Positions 32,161 to 43,679 of a stretch of DNA of 64,000 nt are shown here, piece after piece (position 1 is the stretch's first letter; the number at the start of each line of letters is the position of its first letter). The notes below the pieces were generated by a model. The model was not told where the DNA came from. It saw only the letters and a list, made by a program, of their open reading frames with translations, and ran no database searches. The translations under genes were made by a program, and so were the position numbers. The stretch comes from Wyeomyia smithii (Eukaryota > Arthropoda > Insecta > Diptera > Culicidae): positions 103,047,306-103,111,305 of the forward strand of contig NC_073695.1 in assembly GCF_029784165.1 (NCBI RefSeq), written 5' to 3'.

Positions 32161-33182
32161 TTAGCAAATCGAAAAATATAGTCTTTTTTGAGTTGCTCGG
32201 TACTGGAAATCAAATACCGTTTTTTGCATGTAAACCCATACTTTCTTTGGTTCCTCGACTGTCTTCACTAGTTTAGGTTGTTTAAGAAGGTGCTGCTTCA
32301 TAATCGCCCAGTACTTTTCGATGAGGCGGAGCTCCGGAGTGTTGAACATTTTCGGCACGAAATTGACCTTATTGTCCGCATACCACTTCAGCACGTCCTT
32401 GGAGTAGTGGCATGAGGCCAAATCCGGCCAGAAGATTGTTGGGACGTTGTGGGCCTTCAGGAGAGGAAACAGCCGCTTCTGGAGGCATTCTTTCATGTAC
32501 ACCTGTCCGTTCATCGTGTCCTGGGTCACGAAAGGTGCACTCCGCTTCCCGCACGTGCAGATGGCTTGCCAAACCAGAAATTTCTTCGCAAATTTGGGCA
32601 TCTTCTGAGTGCGGACATGCTCCAGAACGCTGAACATATCCTTGGCCGTGAAAAACTGGTTGCCGGGGATCTGTTTGAAGTCGGCCTTCACATATGTTTC
32701 GTCGTCCATGATGCAGCATTCAACTTTCGTCAGCATGTTGAGGTACAACTTCCTGACACGGGTTTTGGCGGACTTGTTCTGCTTCTCGTCGCGATTAGGG
32801 GCCTTTGTACCTTGAACGTTCGAAGCCCAGCCTTAGTTTTGGCCTTCTGGACAAAACTTCGGCTTAGTCGCAGCTTCTTAGCCACGTCCCGAACGTAGGC
32901 GTTCGGGTTTCGGTTGAAGGTCCCAACTACGCGGTTGTGATTTTTGGTGTTGTACGGAATACTTTTTCCTTCACTTCTGGGTTTCCGATCGAAGGTCAAT
33001 CGTTCCTCGAACCGCTTAATCACTCGCGACACCGTGGAACTCGCGATTCCCAACGTTTTAGCGATGGAACGATGCGAGAGATCCTTATTCTCGTGATGAA
33101 TGCGCAAGATTTTATCAAGCACGAGCTGTTCTTTCGACTCCATTTCCGCGCGTCTTCGATCACAGGACTTTAAAACTTGCAA
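32161..33182 (-). pseudogene. Tc1/mariner (DD37E-type) transposase with frameshift
   Basis: Reads minus strand. First part 33182 to about 32808: helix-turn-helix HRSIAKTLGIASSTVSRVIKRFEER and NAYVRDVAKKLRLSRSFV. A one-base deletion in GTACAAAGGCCCC (about 32808) shifts into the second part, 32748-32161. That part holds the catalytic centre: CIMDDETYVKADF, IFWPDLASCHYSKDV and PELRLIEKYWAIMK. Motif wording matches mosquito DD37E elements, but the spacing from second Asp to Glu is 34, as if three residues were lost between FVPK and PELR. TIR-like GGTGTCCACGATGAAATTGC occurs at the upstream side (about 33275-33296); the downstream end is not recognised. Probably inactive. Confidence 0.85.
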
Positions 33183-33299
33183 GATGTAAATAATACACTA
33201 TGAACTAAATCCACCCAAATTTTCATTAAATTCTACCCAACGGTTAGAAAGTTAGAGCAATTTCATGGTGTGGCAATTTCATCGTGGACACCCTTTATT

Positions 33300-33337
33300 T
33301 GACCATTGGTCAAAGAGTGTAATACAGGCTTTACGTG
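33300..33337. mobile_element. Terminal fragment of the AGCCTGTAG MITE
   Basis: GGTCAAAGAGTGTAATACAGGCTT matches the right end of 3014-3217. It abuts the end of the Tc1-like element. Confidence 0.5.
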
Positions 33338-33449
33338 TATGAATTCATTATACCTCAAAGAATAGAAATTGGTTAGGTAAAATTTGTCCCGAAAAAAAGT
33401 TTTCCTGATTTTCAACTCGATCCAGATGGTATTTCTATTTATTACACAT

Positions 33450-34337
33450 TAGGGTGGGGAAAAGTGATCGATTTTCCAGAACCAAGTTTTTTTGGTTCCT
33501 TTTGGGGCCCCAAACAACCCTAAACTTACCTGAAGTCGATTGGTTCTGTCTCCGCTTGGCGCATTGCATTTCAAATTTGTATGACAATTTTTATGGGAAA
33601 ACCTACTTTTTTGCACTTACCTTGCTAGAGAGCTCAATAATGCTCTTAATAATGTACTACATTATGTTAAAATATAGTATTTTAGATGCCTAACAACTTT
33701 GCAGAGGACACTGAAGAGCTAGAATGTCCCTAAGAAGAGCTATAGCTGTCCAAAGTTGAGTATGTTGATTTAAATGCAGAAAATCTTGTTTTCTGCCAAC
33801 ATTACCAATGTACCGGCGTCAGTAGGATTCTCAACAGAAATAACCTGTCGTAACGAGTTTATACACTCAGCTGGATCAAGCAAACAAATTTAGGTCCATT
33901 ATTCAGGCGTAGAAAGAATCTACAACGTGCTTCAGAGGTTACTTCTGATGGAAATCTGACTGACGCCGGTACACTGGCAGTGTTGGCAGAAAAAATGATT
34001 TGCAACATCAATTTCGACATACTCAACTTTGAGCAGCTCTAGTATTTTTTGGGCACCCTAGCTCTTTAGTGTCTTCGGCCAAGTTGTTAAGCATCAAAAA
34101 ACCTACCATTTGGAGTTATGACCATAGGTTTCATAACTTGAGCCATTTTGAGCTCTTTAGAATGGAAAATGCATAAAAGTTGGTTTTTCCATACAAATCG
34201 CTATATAAATTTGAAATGCAATGCGCCAAGCGGAGATTAAACCAATCGACTTCCGATAAATTTAGGATTGTTTGGGGCCCCAAATAGAACAAAAAAAACT
34301 TGGTTTCGTTTTTTCCATATAACGATTTTTCACCCTA
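33450..34337. mobile_element. hAT-type foldback element, TAGGGTG ends
   Basis: 888 bp with a perfect 8-bp duplication TTACACAT (33442-33449, 34338-34345). Arms are extensive inverted repeats sharing GGGGCCCCAAA, GCGCCAAGCGGAG and a CTGACGCCGGTACA motif near the centre. Non-coding; the transcript would fold into a long hairpin. Confidence 0.82.
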
Positions 34338-34345
34338 TTACACAT

Positions 34346-35748
34346 GCTCTAAAATTTTCTTGCATCTCGGAAACCATTTGATATTACAAAAAAATAATGA
34401 ACCTCCGCATTTTCTTCAAATAACTTAACTGCCTAGACATCTTCCTTCGTTCGTTCTAATATTTACAGCAATGTGTACGAAAAAAACGTAGTTCATAACC
34501 AAAAACTGCATATTTAAATAATTTTATGATATCATGTGACATTGTGTATCTTGATATCAGAACCCATTCATCTAGTTTTCACGAACAATTTGGTGTATGA
34601 TACTTGATATAATGATTGGTGATATCACATGATATCCGCTGTAGTGTCAACAGTTAATGAACACCGGTTAGCACATTTCAGTAAACTATGGTGGAAGTAG
34701 AGCTGTACTAATTGAAACAAACCAAATATAATACCGTTAGTTTCCTCAATCTGTGTTGGATAAAAGCATTTTTGTCGTCTCGTATTGTACAAGCGCATTA
34801 CTCACACAACGAATCAAATGTTTGCTTCCGTCAAAAAAAAACTTTGGTGGAGAATCGGAGCAGTTTTGCAATGCTGAAGTAGTTATTTATTCAATGTTGA
34901 AAATGTTATGTTGAAAAAAGTGTGTTCCATATGACCGAAAAATATTTTATTGATATGCGCTTTTCGTAAGTGCAAAATAATGATTTTAAGAAGCAGCGGA
35001 AATTATTGAGATTTGATTGTGTTAAAATGTGTACACATTGTTTATTCAGAATGCACCGGTATTGAAAATGGTAAGTATCAACTCGCAACCTATGTAGGCA
35101 ATCAAGATGAAAACGCATCAACTTTTCATATGTTTGTATGAACAGTTTAAATTTACGGCAACTAGTTTGAAATCCATACAGATTATTTATCGGATACAAG
35201 TCTTGCTCAAATTGTTGTGGAAAAAAGTCTTGCTCAAATCTTTTACTGAAACAACAAGGAGACTGATAAGACAAATATAAGAAAAAGTGCTTAAGTAGAG
35301 TGATTATGGAAAATAAAATGCTTATTTGTTTAAAAAAAAAACGGTGCGTCAAATCAATCTAAATTTGAAGTGATAGAAACAGTTATGGAATCGTATTTGT
35401 TTCTGTTGTTAAAAAATGATTCTAATGTTGCTCACGTTATTTATTTATTTTTTCTAAATTAAAAACAAACACTCATACCCGATGTACCTATACTTGTTCT
35501 TTACTAACCAAACAAATATATATACACTCTTGAAATTAGTCCTTTTGTTATAGCTTCTTTTTCTATTAAAGCATTCTTTTTCATATTTGTTGTCAATATT
35601 ATAAAAATATTAGAATCATAATCTACTTTTCTGATTCTGTTGAATACAATTGAAGCAGATTAAAAAATTTTTCCCAACGTATATTTCCATATCAGTACAA
35701 AAAAGCAAAGCGAGATTTAGCGCTGTCGGAAATTATGCTTCTGTTTTT
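34346..35748. other. AT-rich spacer
   Basis: Nothing recognised. The 148-residue minus-strand open frame at 34906-35352 is Phe/Leu-rich with no motif and is not accepted as a gene. Confidence 0.35.
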
Positions 35749-36004
35749 GTCGAATTCGTTTTCGCACTACACTTTTCAACTCGGAAACGAACACTCAAAC
35801 GAAACTAAACTCAGCTGTCATTTTTTCGTACGGTATTTGTCAATATTTGTTCTGCTGGTGTTTTCAAACTACATCCCGTTACTATTGGGTGTAGTCCGGG
35901 ACAGAAAAGGTGTAATTTTGATGTAGTCCGGAAAGTGAAAAAAAAAACAGCTACATGGCAAAAGTGCAGTCCTTGTACAATTACACCGCAAAAACGAATT
36001 CGAC
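35749..36004. mobile_element. MITE with GTCGAATTCGTTTT ends, copy 1
   Basis: 256 bp, ends GTCGAATTCGTTTTCGC and GTCGAATTCGTTTTTGC. Body shares AACACTCAAACGA, CTCAGCTGT and GTGTAGTCCGGGACAGAA-like blocks with the copy at 49917-50187. No clean target duplication seen. Confidence 0.7.
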
Positions 36005-36288
36005 ATAAGACACAGACTTCGCAGCCACATGTTGCGTGAATAGGACACAGCCGCGGGTTTACGCTGCGATCTTCTACTGACACTAACAATTTCCCTAGTC
36101 GGGATTTAAACATACGACACCTGGCTTGTTACACTAGTATCGAGCCTCAAGACCAGTTTCACATCACAAACTTTGCATATTTTTCCGTAACAAAATTGTG
36201 TATTTCATCAACAACTTATAAATGTGTAACAAAGTTCAATTTGAAATCTAATAAATTATTTACTATTCACTAAGTTGAGATGGCATAA

Positions 36289-37527
36289 CTATTGTTTTCT
36301 AGATGAAAACCTTTTGAATCCCCTTAGTCGGGGTGCAATGTACTTAGGTAAAAGTTTCTTTGGAGTCGTCGTCGTGGCCAACGTTGTCGTCGTCATCGGG
36401 CTGGTCGCGGTTGACGCCTCTACGAAGTCGAATTTCGGAACAGTGGTTGACGCAGGTGAGTCAAGCTTGCCCTTATCTTTGAAGGCTAGTGCCAGTGGAC
36501 CGTACTCGTCCGTTTTCAGAGATTCAAAGTCGAATTGTGGATACACATACGGCTCATCCAACTGTCCAGCCAAAGATTTGATCATAGAGATGTTCCGACT
36601 GGCAACGGCATTGGCCAGCTCAGAGAAGAGCAGATCTGGTACAGTTGTGTCGTTAGGGGTACTGTAAAGAGTAAAGTCAATTTTGCTGGGCGGAGAAGGA
36701 TCTTTGTAGGCATAAGCTGTATTTTTTATTTTATTCTTTATTGCCGTAGGGGCTTTGGAAATTGATTTTAGAGTGTAAGTGTTCTTTTCCGGAAAATAAA
36801 CGTATTCAGTTTGTTCAAAATCGTCATGATAGAAGTCACTTGTGTCTGTGGAGCCATAACTTTTCGGTTGGTTTTCTTGTGCTGACGTTTCAACTTTCGT
36901 GCTGAGTTTACTTGCAGTTTTAGGTTTGCTGCGTTCTTTAGGATCGGAAGCCGATACGCTGGTATAATCTTTGGCAACAGTTACCACTCCGTTGTTTTTC
37001 TTCTTCATTGATTGAGTATCTGCAGGAAAAACTACAGGACCGGTGTCATCCGAAGGAAGTTTTTTCAACAGCTTGTTTTGTGTTTTCGCAGCACTTTTTA
37101 CTATGTCTATCAGCTCCATCGGATGTTTGAATTCCTCAATGGAGAAGTCTTCTGTTTCAGGTATAGTAAACGACGGTGGAACTATGGTAGCTTTCTTCAT
37201 TTTATTTGTTTCGTCGGCGGGCCAGTACTGAACGTGCTCGTGATTTTTGTGACCATTTTGATCAAACTTGTCGAAAAACTGTTCAGTGCGATCGCTGAAT
37301 ACCATACTGGTGGGTTTGGGAACGGATACATTTTTGATGACAGTTACTGTTTTCACACGACCTCCATTCGATGATCCCATATCGGTTGAGGCATAGCTGT
37401 ATGTCATATCACCGAGTACAACTCCACGTTTGAACAGCGAGTAGCTCTGCGGATGCTCTATCGATGATGAATGTGTAGCCTGCAGTATCATTATTAGTGT
37501 TATTGTCTGAAATTGATAAATGTACAC
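36289..37527 (-). CDS. Unnamed insect protein, probably secreted, Thr/Ser/Lys-rich
   Basis: Uninterrupted 412-residue frame. The N-terminus (YQFQTITLIMILQATHSSS) looks like a signal peptide, suggesting export. An AG acceptor (TATCAATTTCAG|ACAATA) lies inside the first codons at 37509, so a short upstream exon may supply the true start; the alternatives are Met at 37527 or at 37491. The rest is hydrophilic and low in cysteine, with acidic patches, KK pairs, Tyr/Pro-rich stretches (YVYPQFDFE, EYVYFPEKN), a Thr-rich tract (MTTTTLATTTTPKK) and a basic Arg-rich tail. No enzyme domain recognised. Codon use and length support a real gene; it lies alone between MITEs. Function unknown; a cuticle or extracellular-matrix role is only a guess. 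Confidence 0.75.
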   Translation of the reverse strand: MYIYQFQTITLIMILQATHSSSIEHPQSYSLFKRGVVLGDMTYSYASTDMGSSNGGRVKTVTVIKNVSVPKPTSMVFSDRTEQFFDKFDQNGHKNHEHVQYWPADETNKMKKATIVPPSFTIPETEDFSIEEFKHPMELIDIVKSAAKTQNKLLKKLPSDDTGPVVFPADTQSMKKKNNGVVTVAKDYTSVSASDPKERSKPKTASKLSTKVETSAQENQPKSYGSTDTSDFYHDDFEQTEYVYFPEKNTYTLKSISKAPTAIKNKIKNTAYAYKDPSPPSKIDFTLYSTPNDTTVPDLLFSELANAVASRNISMIKSLAGQLDEPYVYPQFDFESLKTDEYGPLALAFKDKGKLDSPASTTVPKFDFVEASTATSPMTTTTLATTTTPKKLLPKYIAPRLRGFKRFSSRKQ

Positions 37528-37836
37528 CTCATTAGATATTTACAGTTACATATTTATCGTGCTGTGAATTTTCGTATTAAATAGTTCAGGTAAGATAATT
37601 GAACTACTAACAAAAACGTATGACAAGAGTACGATGATACGACACAGTGGACAACGCGTCTTTGAACAATTTTTTTCTTCTATGGATTATATTTTTGTTT
37701 GGAAGATGTCTTGCAAAAGAAATCTCTGTATGTGTTATATCAGATTCGTGCATAATAATCCGTGTTATTTCGAAAAACGCTGTAAAAGTGAACTGTGTTA
37801 TTTTGAGAAACCATCGTGGTCGATAGGAGGAAGTTG
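37528..37836. other. Upstream region of the secreted-protein gene
   Basis: Probable promoter and possible first exon; not resolved. Confidence 0.3.
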
Positions 37837-37844
37837 CTTGTAAC

Positions 37845-39443
37845 TAGGGTTTACAATATTCCCGGGAATCGATTTCACGGGAAACGGGAATGAAAAATCG
37901 CATTTCCCGTGAATTCCCGGGAACCGGACAAGTTTTTTAGCAAAATGAGATTTTTAATGAAGTTCTTCAGTTAAAAGTAACAAAAAATTGTTTAAAATTT
38001 CATTCTCAATTCGCATGAAAAAAAAAAACAAATGAAATACAAAATATATTTAAGTTAACATCCAAAATTCGTGATCAATTTTTGTAGCATATATTTGCAG
38101 AAGAGGAGAATCAAGGGTTTTTATGCCGTCAAACAATCGCTTCAGATCCGCTGAAAATTTTCCTTTAAGCTCAAAAATGTTATTTCCTTCTGTAAAACTT
38201 TGCTCAAGTCTGCTGAATCACTGCTGATGTTCGATTTCTAGAATACTTTCAAATCACCGATTACAATGTCCAATTCCTTTAGAATGTTGAAAAGAAAACT
38301 GAGTGTTAGGCAGGCATTGGACGCGGAAAATATTTTTTACACTACAGTAAATATTTACTGTTTACTTGAGCGCTAGCAAAAATATTCGCTATTTTTTAAA
38401 AAATTTTTCGTTTAAATATATTTGCTATGCCATTGTGATATTTTTAAATAAACTGCGTCTCAAATCTAGTTTTCATTGACAGAACAACATTTCAAACCCT
38501 TTTGAAGTTTATATCATTTTTGATTTGAACGTGAGATTCTGAGGAAGAATTTTGGCTAATTAACTACGTTATTTTGTTATTTCGCAGTTCGGTGGTTTTC
38601 TCTGACCGAGACAAACCGGAAGGAAACGATAGAATACTAAATAATCAGTTCAATACGACTCAAAATAAGTCAGTCTTAGAGCATTTGAAAGCTCACTAAT
38701 GCAAAGATGATTTTTACGTTGAAATACTATACTAAATGATATATTTCAGGTCGCACCAGTTTGACGTAGGGTAAATATGTATAAAACGCCCCCCGGGGCA
38801 TAACACCCCAGTCCATTTATTCGGAAACACACAAAAAACAAGACATGAGACTATTGGGAATCCGTAGCGTATATATCTCAAATGAACCACTAAGCAGCTG
38901 TATCTAGTGTAGAAACGATAAAAATTGTATAATTTGCCTAAGTAATCAATGCTTCTGCTACACTACAGCTCTCGGGCAATATGCCCCACCGCTAGCCCGG
39001 CTGATTTGTTCATTGCTTTAGCGTTTGCTTCTGAGACTTCAAGCACTATTTCACTTCGATTGCTGAGCTGGCATATGAAGCTACTGCATGGGGCATATTA
39101 TACTGCATCTGGGGCGCTTTGGCCCGGTAGATTGGAAAGCTTGCAATTTAATCATATTTTTTAATAAAATTATGGCGTTTTTGTGTAACAGTAATTACAA
39201 AACAAAATAATAGCAATGCGTTACCAACTAAATAGTGTATCCAACTGCATGAAAGATTTGTCGTTTGTGATAAACATAGCTACAATATTGACGACGTTCC
39301 TTAGGGAGGGCGTATTATACCTGTTTACCCTATTTAATTTTATTGCAATATTGCATAAGAAACTATAGTCAATCTTACAAAATTTTTCACGGAACTCGGA
39401 AATTCCGGGAATCAATATTTCTGTTCCGGGATTGCAAACCCTA
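37845..39443. mobile_element. hAT-type element, TAGGGTTTRCAAT ends
   Basis: 1599 bp. Ends TAGGGTTTACAATATTCC and TAGGGTTTGCAATCCC with a perfect 8-bp duplication CTTGTAAC (37837-37844, 39444-39451). GGGAATTCCCGGGAA-like subterminal repeats. No transposase recognised. Contains another element at 38769-39330. Confidence 0.85.
38769..39330. mobile_element. TA-duplicating MITE nested in the hAT element
   Basis: Ends GGGTAAATATGTATAAAACGCC and GGGTAAACAGGTATAATACGCC in inverted orientation (about 22 bp), flanked by TA. 562 bp. The interior repeats GGGGCATAT/GGGGCGC motifs. Confidence 0.7.
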
Positions 39444-39451
39444 CTTGTAAC

Positions 39452-40546
39452 ATGAACTTTGGGTTATTTTTTGTAATAAAAACAATACTGCTGCGATTCA
39501 CATAACACTCCTATATAAAATGTGGGTGTTTTCTTGTTTTGATATATATATTTTTTTAATTGAGCTTTAGAGCATTTCTACAATATCCAAATGCATCCGC
39601 TTTCAAGTTATTTTGAATGTAGGCCTAGGAGATTTTAAAAACCAAAAATTTTAAATTGAAGCAAAATTGAATTTTTGTTTTGCTTAACCTTGATGTTATT
39701 TCGAAATTGCTGGTAAAAAGTTCAGGATAGCGGAATGTGAGAATGTGAGAATGCGGAATGAGAATGATGATTTTTTAAATTATGTAAATCTGAACATTTT
39801 TCCAATTTAAAACTCTTAATAAATATGATTCTGCTTGTATGTAAATTGTTTTTTTATTATTTCCTACTGGTTTGGTATTCTCCTCACTCTCCTTTTGCAC
39901 TACACTTTTTTCTCTTTTGTGCTGTGTTTATGCTGCTCGTAGAAGAACTAACACACTACTGCATGAAACTTGGCATTTCTAGATAGAATCGACAAAAAGG
40001 TAAACGTCACAAATGTAAACGAAATCCGAAATTGAATAAAAAAATTTACTCCGGATAATCGAACCTTTTTTCCGTATAATCGAGTTCCGAATAATCGTGT
40101 CTCGGGATAATCGAGTCTGACCTGTATTTGATCATGTTGGGCTGTTCTCCGGAAACTGAAAGTCACCATCTTAAACTTAGCAAATTTTCCGACCGGTTAC
40201 TGTGAGCATTCGTTGAAAATTGACTGAGTTGAAAGCATTTGAAATTGGGCAATTTTCGTGACACTCTCAATGTTTAGATTTTTAATTCACATCTTCTGTC
40301 AGACATTTTTCCTTTCTTCTTTTTACCGAAAGTTTTGGATGTTTTCATTTCAAGTACCTGCGAAAACTTAACCTTCAAAAACCAAAATTGTTTCACATTT
40401 CTCCATCCTGAATTTTTTTAACACAAGTTTTTATGAAAAAAAAAAATAGAAGACATTTCACTCTTTTTTAACGTAGAATTACGTCTTACGTCTTACGTCA
40501 GATTTTTGAAATCGTAAATGCAATCTGATCTGATAAGCAACAGCCT
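39452..40546. other. AT-rich spacer with pogo-like remnant
   Basis: No gene. About 40040-40127 carries several CGATTATCCGG-like motifs ending GATAATCGAGTCTGACCTGTA, a decayed end of the pogo-like family. A short GAATGTGAGAATG tandem lies at 39732-39760. Confidence 0.5.
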
Positions 40547-40559
40547 AAGCTAAAATATA

Positions 40560-41047
40560 GGGGAGCTGCGTAGCAGCAAGGTTACAGAGTCCGCTTTGTC
40601 AAGCGGGTGGTCGTGGGTTCGAATCTTAGTAGAACCAGGCCATCCGATGTCAAAAAGGACTTAAGCATGGGTTTATTCCCAGGCTCCCCACCAGTTACCC
40701 TTCCTTCACGCTTAAATCTACAAATACCTTTGCGTGACTTCCTCTTAACAAAAAATAAGTCCCTCTTATCAATAAAACTGGCCAGAAGGACACACGACGA
40801 AACTTCTCCAGGGAATTATAATTGGTGAAATTTGGCAAGAGGAACGAGTTTCGGTATAGTAGAACAGTAAGCGTGTAAGGAAGAGTAGCACATTACACAC
40901 AAGTACTGATGAACAATAATAATAAGCATGCCACTTCTCAATAGAGGTAATGCTATTAACAGAAGTGCGGGATGCAGCAGACACCCGGGCATATCTCACA
41001 ATAGATCTGCGATTCTGGTCGCAGTGAGGAAGTCCATACAGGAAAAA
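40560..41047 (+). mobile_element. tRNA-derived SINE, copy 2 (most complete)
   Basis: 488 bp with a 13-bp target duplication AAGCTAAAATATA (40547-40559, 41048-41060) and an A-rich tail. The 5' part resembles a tRNA: A-box-like GTAGCAGCAAGGTTACAGAG and B-box GGTTCGAATC at about 40615, expected to drive RNA polymerase III. Confidence 0.9.
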
Positions 41048-41234
41048 AAGCTAAAATATATGGAGGAGAATTTCCAGACCTGAGTGCGCAAATTTGGTTT
41101 AAAATTTTTAGTTAATTAGAAACGCCAAAAATTTCACAATGTTGTTTTTAATGCAGAAAGTTGGATTATTGACGCTATCTTAGTATAAAACATAGCGTTT
41201 TCTGATTGGTTTTTCGACAAAGTAAAGTAAACAG

Positions 41235-41629
41235 TAGAGATGGTCGGGTTTGATGTTTTTCAAACCCGTACCCGACCCGAACCCGAACTTTTTTTATTCG
41301 TTTGAACCCGAACCCGGCCCGAACCTGAGAATTTTATTTCTATGAAACCCGAACCCGACCCGAACCCAAAATTGTGGAACCCGAACCCGACCCGAACCCG
41401 AGTTTTCATAGATTTTATAGTCGGGTTTCGGGTTTTCATACCCAAACCCGACCTCAACCCGATATTTTCAAACCCGAACCCGACCCGAACCCGAAATTTT
41501 TTTTTTCACTAAACCCGAACCCGACCCGTACCCGACACTTTCAAAAATTTTCAAACCTGAACCCGACCCGAACCCGTCGGGTACGGGTCAGGTTCGGGTT
41601 TCGGGTTTGAAAACCATCGACCATCCCTA
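41235..41629. mobile_element. hAT MITE filled with CCCGAACCCGA repeats
   Basis: Ends TAGAGATGGTCGGGTTT and TAGGGATGGTCGATGG. 8-bp duplication GTAAACAG / GTGAACAG (one mismatch). The interior is a near-tandem array of CGAACCCGACCCGAACC units. Pro/Glu-rich open frames here are artefacts. Confidence 0.82.
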
Positions 41630-41825
41630 GTGAACAGGTGAACAGATTGTATAAATAACAGGATATTTGCCACAAAGTCCTTGTTCTGCGATGACACAAG
41701 CATTTTCGTGGAAGGAAAAAGTCTTCGTGTCATATGCAGTTGATTGCAGAAAAGTTTAGATATTTTTTTCTTTCTACTTGCAAAAGTGAAAAATCGCTCC
41801 CAATGATTCTAAAACTCATCTGCTA

Positions 41826-42450
41826 ATTTTTCCGCATAGGACTAGGGCATCTTTCCTCAAGCCAAGCAATAATCACGCTATCAAGATGAATTAGGTTATT
41901 TTGAGTTGGTCTGACAAGGTTAAGTACTTGGGACTAATTTACGATAAAAACTTATTTTCAAAGAGCACATTGAGAGTACAAGCACAAGCAAAGTGCATCA
42001 AACATACGAGTTGTTTATATCTTCTCTCACTTACGGGAATCCTAAACTTTGTGTAAAGAATAAACTTTTGATTTACAAACATATTCTTAGACCAGAAATG
42101 CTTTCTGCTGTACCAATCTGGTCAAGTTGTTGTTCAACAAGAAAGAAAACGCTTCAAAGGATTCAGAATGAAATTCTGAAAATGATTTTGAAACGTCCTT
42201 TTTGGCTTGGTATACTCGGATGACATAGACTTGCTGGTGTTGAAACATTAGAAGACATGGTAAATAAAATTATTACCAATTTTCGACAAAAATCGTTGTA
42301 ATCCTCAATTGCTACAATTGCTCTCTCTATAGCCATTAGGTTAGAATAAAGTTAGTTGTAAGTTTATTTGCCTTTTTTAACAAGTAGGTTTTAACACCTA
42401 CGAATGATAAGTCCTAATTGCGAAAGCAAACAAATCCTAACAATTAAAAT
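41826..42450 (+). pseudogene. Jockey-type LINE, 3' fragment
   Basis: Truncated reverse-transcriptase C-terminus: SWSDKVKYLGLIYDKNL, then after a frameshift KNKLLIYKHILRPEMLSAVPIWSSCC and LQRIQNEILKMIL. These are characteristic of Jockey-clade LINEs. A non-coding 3' tail follows. Truncated upstream. Confidence 0.8.
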
Positions 42451-42480
42451 TACAAATTTCTAACAGTGTTGAGAAGTCAC

Positions 42481-42995
42481 CATTTGTGATTGGCCACACA
42501 CAACTCATTATTTACTAATATTTATCATAAATACTGAAGTTACCAACAAACCTTCCCTATTAAAATAAAAACAGCTTATTCGCATTACTTTTCCCATGCA
42601 AACTTTATGAGAACTCATGATAGGATTAGACGATTGAAAATGTGTTGTTGAAAGTATGTATTGTGATCAATTAATTAATAGTACATTGAGGGGGCCGTGT
42701 TTGTTTATTTAACCGTTTTCGCAGGTCTTTCGATAGTCATTTTGAATCTATAAACATGGTTATGGGTAGCTGTAAATGTTACTAAATCAGCTCCGTTTTT
42801 GTTATAGTTCGAATCAAATTCGAACGAAAGCAATAAAAATTCGTTTCTTCTAGTTTCGTTCGAATATTGCTTCACGCAACCAAACGTCATTCGTTTAGCT
42901 CAATTGATATTGGGAACGATCCATGTACGAATTGTTAGGTACGACTGCAAATATAACTAAGTGCTAAGAGTGAACGACTTTATTTAACTTTCAAT
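42481..42995. other. AT-rich spacer
   Basis: Nothing recognised. Confidence 0.35.
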
Positions 42996-43003
42996 TTGTA
43001 GAG

Positions 43004-43289
43004 CAGCGGTTCTTAACCTTTTGTTGCCCGCGTACCCCTTCGCGATATTTTACAAATCAATTGTACTCCCATTATTTTGTATGATTTTTCGAACAGTAAC
43101 TTTTGAAAACATCTGAATTAATCTGTAATAAAATTAGTAGTACTATCCAATAAAAATATGTTTTTGAACATTTTATCTCAAACATTGTGTAATTTGCTTT
43201 GTCCGCCATTACTGATGTTTTTTTCGCGTACCCCTTGAAGGCTTTCAAGTACCGTCAGGGGTACGCGTACCCAAGGTTGAGTACCGCTG
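43004..43289. mobile_element. hAT MITE, CAGCGGTTCTTAACCTT ends
   Basis: 286 bp. Ends CAGCGGTTCTTAACCTT and CAGCGGTACTCAACCTT; perfect 8-bp duplication TTGTAGAG (42996-43003, 43290-43297). The GGGGTACGCG motif faces itself near both ends. Confidence 0.9.
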
Positions 43290-43386
43290 TTGTAGAGCAT
43301 TCTAAACTTCTTAATGAACGAAGCATAAACGGTCGATCATATCTTTTAAATTTTTTTATCTGTTCATCTTTTTTTTGATTACTAGG

Positions 43387-43673
43387 CACAGTGGCGTAGC
43401 ATGACCGGGTGACCGAGTCCCCCTCTGGGTGTCACCCGCACCAGATTGCAGTGAAAACATTTGATTATCAAAAGTTATGAAAGTTGACACGTTCGTTTTC
43501 AATTGCATTAAATCTATCCATTTTTGAAAAATTGGTTGAGATTATACAAATTTATATAATTTTTGAGAGTTTCACCGCGACCTCCACCTAATTGATAATT
43601 AATCTCACGGATGTCACCTTTTTGAAGGCGACACGTATAAAAATCTTCCCCCCCCCCTCGCGCTACGCAAGTG
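43387..43673. mobile_element. MITE with CACAGTGGCGTAGC / CACTTGCGTAGC ends
   Basis: 287 bp with imperfect TIRs and a 6-bp direct repeat ACTAGG (43381-43386, 43674-43679). Superfamily not assigned. Confidence 0.7.
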
Positions 43674-43679
43674 ACTAGG

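Noticed and set aside
34906..35352. 148-residue minus-strand open frame
   Set aside because: Phe/Leu-rich translation of AT-rich DNA with no motif and no splice context.
40600..40640. tRNA gene
   Set aside because: A- and B-box-like elements are present, but no complete cloverleaf; the unit recurs with target duplications and is a SINE.
41260..41733. Pro/Glu- and Gly/Ser-rich open frames
   Set aside because: Produced by the CCCGAA repeat array of a hAT MITE.
43387..43673. Third Transib-like element (CACAGTGG end)
   Set aside because: One end is CACTTGCG, not CACAGTG, and the duplication is 6 bp, so the assignment fails.
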